A stretch of DNA of 43,320 nucleotides, taken from positions 1-43,320 of the forward strand of contig SMXR01000032.1 in NCBI GenBank assembly GCA_004356215.1. The letters are read 5' to 3'. Below the pieces are notes generated by a model. The model searched no databases and was not told the DNA's origin. It saw only the letters and a program-made list of their open reading frames with translations. How positions within the stretch are numbered: position 1 is the first letter of the stretch; every line of letters begins with the position of its first letter. Below, in pieces: positions 41,233 to 43,320 of this stretch. This DNA comes from Alphaproteobacteria bacterium. Lineage in GTDB: Bacteria; Pseudomonadota; Alphaproteobacteria; Sphingomonadales; SMXR01. A program made the translations under genes and the position numbers.

Positions 41233-42423
41233 TTATAGCATGAGTGCAGCTATGCCCGGCAGGGTTTTGCCCTCCAGCCATTCCAGAAAGGCCCCGCCAG
41301 CGGTCGAAACATAGGTAAAATTGCCCTTGGCATTGGCATGATAGAGCGCCGCCACGGTATCCCCGCCGCCGGCCACAGATATCATCTTGCCCTTTTTGGT
41401 GAAATTACCGACCGCTTCAGCGACCTGGTTGGTGCCGCGATCAAAAGGCTTGATTTCAAAAGCCCCCAACGGGCCGTTCCAAATCACGGTCTTGCAGCGC
41501 CTGAGAACCTTGATAAAGCCTTCAATGGCTTTCGGGCCGATATCGAGAATCATGTCATCGTCTTCGACGGCGTCAAGCGGCAGGCCGATGGCCTTGTCGG
41601 TGGCGTTGAAATGTTTGGCGACCGACACTTCGTCGGGCAAATGGATTTTACAATTTGCCGCAACCGCATTTTCCATAATCGTGGTAGCAACGCTTTCCAG
41701 GTCTGGCTCATTCAGCGAGGCACCGATTCTCTTGCCCTGTGCTGCCAAAAACGTATTGGCCATGCCGCCGCCGATAAGGATGTGGTCCATTTTTACAATC
41801 AGGTTTTGCAAAACCGAAATTTTGGTTGAAATCTTGGCCCCGCCAATCACCGCGGCCACCGGATGCCGGGGGTTTTCCAGCGCCGTTGTCAACGCCTCGA
41901 TTTCCTTGACCAGGCCAAGTCCCGCAGCCGAGGGCAGGTGGTGGGCAATGCCCAGGGTCGAAGCATGGGCCCGGTGTGAGGAGGAAAAGGCATCGTTGAT
42001 ATAAACATCGCCGAGCGCAGCCAGTTGTTTGGCAAAGTCCGCGTCGTTCGCTTCCTCACCGGGATAGAAGCGCAAATTCTCAAGCAAACAAATGTCCTTG
42101 GAATTTTTGATCTTGGTCTTGGTCTCTTTTGCCAGGGCATCGCCGGCAAAGGTAACCTTGGCCCCCAGCCCCTGTTCCAGGGCCGGGACAATCTGCGATA
42201 ACGACAGGCCGATTACCGGTTGGCCTTCGGGGCGGCCAAAATGCGACATCAGGATGATCGTGGCGCCTGCACTCTTAAGGTGCGAAACAGTTTCCCTGAT
42301 GCCAAGGATGCGGCTGTGGTCAACCACCGTGCCGTCTTGCATGGGCACATTCAAATCAACCCGGAGCAAAACCTTTTTGCCCTTGAGGGTACCGAGATCC
42401 TTGATTGTCCGTAAATTCCCCAT
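41233..42423 (-). CDS. pgk: Phosphoglycerate kinase
   Basis: Transfers phosphate from 1,3-bisphosphoglycerate to ADP. It has 396 residues, a standard length. The N-domain has VLLRVDLNVPMQDG, MSHFGRPEG and LLENLRFYPGEE; the C-domain has GGAKISTKI, IGGGMANTFL and ISVAGGGDTVAAL. The ATG at 42423 has AGGAG 6 nt upstream. It follows gap after 11 nt and leads into fba after 35 nt. Confidence 0.97.
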   Translation of the reverse strand: MGNLRTIKDLGTLKGKKVLLRVDLNVPMQDGTVVDHSRILGIRETVSHLKSAGATIILMSHFGRPEGQPVIGLSLSQIVPALEQGLGAKVTFAGDALAKETKTKIKNSKDICLLENLRFYPGEEANDADFAKQLAALGDVYINDAFSSSHRAHASTLGIAHHLPSAAGLGLVKEIEALTTALENPRHPVAAVIGGAKISTKISVLQNLIVKMDHILIGGGMANTFLAAQGKRIGASLNEPDLESVATTIMENAVAANCKIHLPDEVSVAKHFNATDKAIGLPLDAVEDDDMILDIGPKAIEGFIKVLRRCKTVIWNGPLGAFEIKPFDRGTNQVAEAVGNFTKKGKMISVAGGGDTVAALYHANAKGNFTYVSTAGGAFLEWLEGKTLPGIAALML

Positions 42424-42434
42424 ACCAGCTCCTG

Positions 42435-43320
42435 TTATTTGGCGTTTGCCAAGGCGATAGCGGTGTCGGCCATCCGGTTGGAAAAGCCCCATTCGTTGTC
42501 GTACCAGCTAAAAACTCGGACAAACCGGCGTTCGATCACCGTGGTCCCACTGGTATCAAATATTGAGGATGCTGGGCAATGATTAAGATCGATTGAGACC
42601 ACCGGTTCATCGACAATATCCAGAATCCCTTTCATCGGCCCGGCGGCGGCTTTTTTCATCAGGTCATGGATTTCCTCGACCGAGGTGTCACGGCCGGCGT
42701 CAAATTTAAGGTCGATCAGTGAAACATTTGGGGTCGGGACCCGGACCGCCGAGCCATCCAGCTTGCCCTGTAATTCCGGCAGGACCAGGCCAACCGCCTT
42801 GGCCGCGCCGGTCGAGGTCGGGATCATCGACAACGTTGCCGCGCGCGCGCGCCGGGGGTCGGAATGCAATGTATCCAAAAGTCTTTGGTCGCCGGTATAA
42901 GCGTGGATGGTTGTCATGTAGCCGCGCTCGATACCGATGGCATCGTTCAAAACCTTGGCCACCGGCGCCAGGCAGTTGGTGGTGCACGAGGCGTTGGAGA
43001 TTATTCTGTGGCTGGCCTCAATCTTGTCGTGGTTGACGCCGTAAACCACGGTCAAATCGACCTCTTTGGCGGGCGCGGAAATGAGAACTTTCCCAGCGCC
43101 GGCATCAAGGTGGGCCTGGGATTTGGGCCCCGAGGCGAAAAACCCGGTGCATTCCATGACAACATCTATATTTTTTTCTTGCCACGGCAGCTTGGCCGGG
43201 TCGCGCTCAGACGTGACCGAAATTTCATCCCCGTTGATAATCATGGAACTGCCCTTGGTTTCCACCGTGCCCGGGAAAGGGCCATGGACTGAATCGCGCT
43301 TGAAAAGATAGGCGTTCATC
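42435..43320 (-). CDS. gap: Glyceraldehyde-3-phosphate dehydrogenase, 5'-truncated by the window edge
   Basis: The visible 294 residues lack roughly the first 40, including the Rossmann GFGRIG motif, because the window ends. The Met at 43317-43319 is internal (NAYLFKRDSVHG). The active-site Cys lies in SNASCTTNCLAPVAK, followed by TIHAYTGDQ, RAARAATLSMIPTSTGAAKA (as RRARAATLSMIPTSTGAAKA) and the C-terminal WYDNEWGFSNRM. It is the first visible gene of the gap-pgk-fba-thiE run. Confidence 0.96.
   Translation of the reverse strand, partial: MNAYLFKRDSVHGPFPGTVETKGSSMIINGDEISVTSERDPAKLPWQEKNIDVVMECTGFFASGPKSQAHLDAGAGKVLISAPAKEVDLTVVYGVNHDKIEASHRIISNASCTTNCLAPVAKVLNDAIGIERGYMTTIHAYTGDQRLLDTLHSDPRRARAATLSMIPTSTGAAKAVGLVLPELQGKLDGSAVRVPTPNVSLIDLKFDAGRDTSVEEIHDLMKKAAAGPMKGILDIVDEPVVSIDLNHCPASSIFDTSGTTVIERRFVRVFSWYDNEWGFSNRMADTAIALANAK

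Noticed and set aside
1..43320. CRISPR arrays, tRNA genes, IS elements, prophage or attachment sites
   Set aside because: The intergenic gaps were read on both strands; no regular spacer-repeat arrays, cloverleaf-like segments, transposases or integrases were seen.

Overview
This window is chromosomal DNA from an alphaproteobacterium, most likely a free-living Rhodospirillales-like or related lineage. The order is inferred and no strain can be named. The alphaproteobacterial signs are: a COQ9-family gene divergent from rpsU; the DUF1013/TrcR regulator; DUF1192 and DUF465 small proteins; the short aa3-type cytochrome oxidase subunit IV in front of a three-gene pntAA-pntAB-pntB transhydrogenase; the cysteine-free form of ribosomal protein L36; and an hsp20 gene with an RpoH-type promoter (CTTG-N17-CTTAAAT) and a ROSE-like RNA thermometer. 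Most genes are moderately GC-rich. Two genes near 29.1-32.1 kb are visibly AT-richer. No tRNA, rRNA, CRISPR array, IS element or prophage was recognised.

Layout. (1) 1-8.2 kb, + strand: an amino-acid catabolic block. It begins inside astA, continues with astD and astB (arginine succinyltransferase pathway), then a lysine/saccharopine dehydrogenase-like enzyme, a ThDP-dependent enzyme and an ALDH7-type aldehyde dehydrogenase, which look like a lysine-to-2-aminoadipate module. (2) 8.3-17.8 kb, + strand: two tandem paralogous RND permeases, a periplasmic adaptor, and a LytS-type histidine kinase with a LytTR response regulator. (3) 17.8-21.1 kb, - strand: DUF4136 lipoprotein, M14 carboxypeptidase, amidohydrolase and rpmF. 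(4) 21.2-25.2 kb: rpmJ with a strong promoter, a HAD phosphatase, pyruvate kinase, an N-formylglutamate amidohydrolase-like protein and murI. (5) 25.3-29.6 kb, + strand: cytochrome oxidase subunit IV, the transhydrogenase operon, an exported NTF2-like protein and an AT-rich orphan membrane protein. (6) 29.6-37.1 kb: mixed housekeeping and accessory genes (GNAT, AhpD-like, serine hydrolase, rpsU, coq9, purE, two DUF465 proteins, a TIGR02444-like protein, ubiX, trcR, GST, DUF1192). (7) 37.2-43.3 kb, - strand: hsp20 with its heat-controlled leader, a hairpin-rich non-coding patch, then suhB, efp, thiE, fba, pgk and a partial gap (lower glycolysis operon).

The most notable items are: the ThDP enzyme embedded in the lysine module beside the ast genes; the RND pair in which both copies lack two normally conserved proton-relay residues; two BlaI/MecI/CopY-type operator dyads (TACA-NN-TGTA) 32 bp apart in front of a beta-lactamase-fold serine hydrolase; the RpoH promoter plus ROSE-like thermometer of hsp20; and a run of five perfect hairpins between hsp20 and suhB. 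No clear wholly new system such as a defence island was found. The amino-acid block and the RND/LytTR block are the best candidates for undescribed biochemistry.
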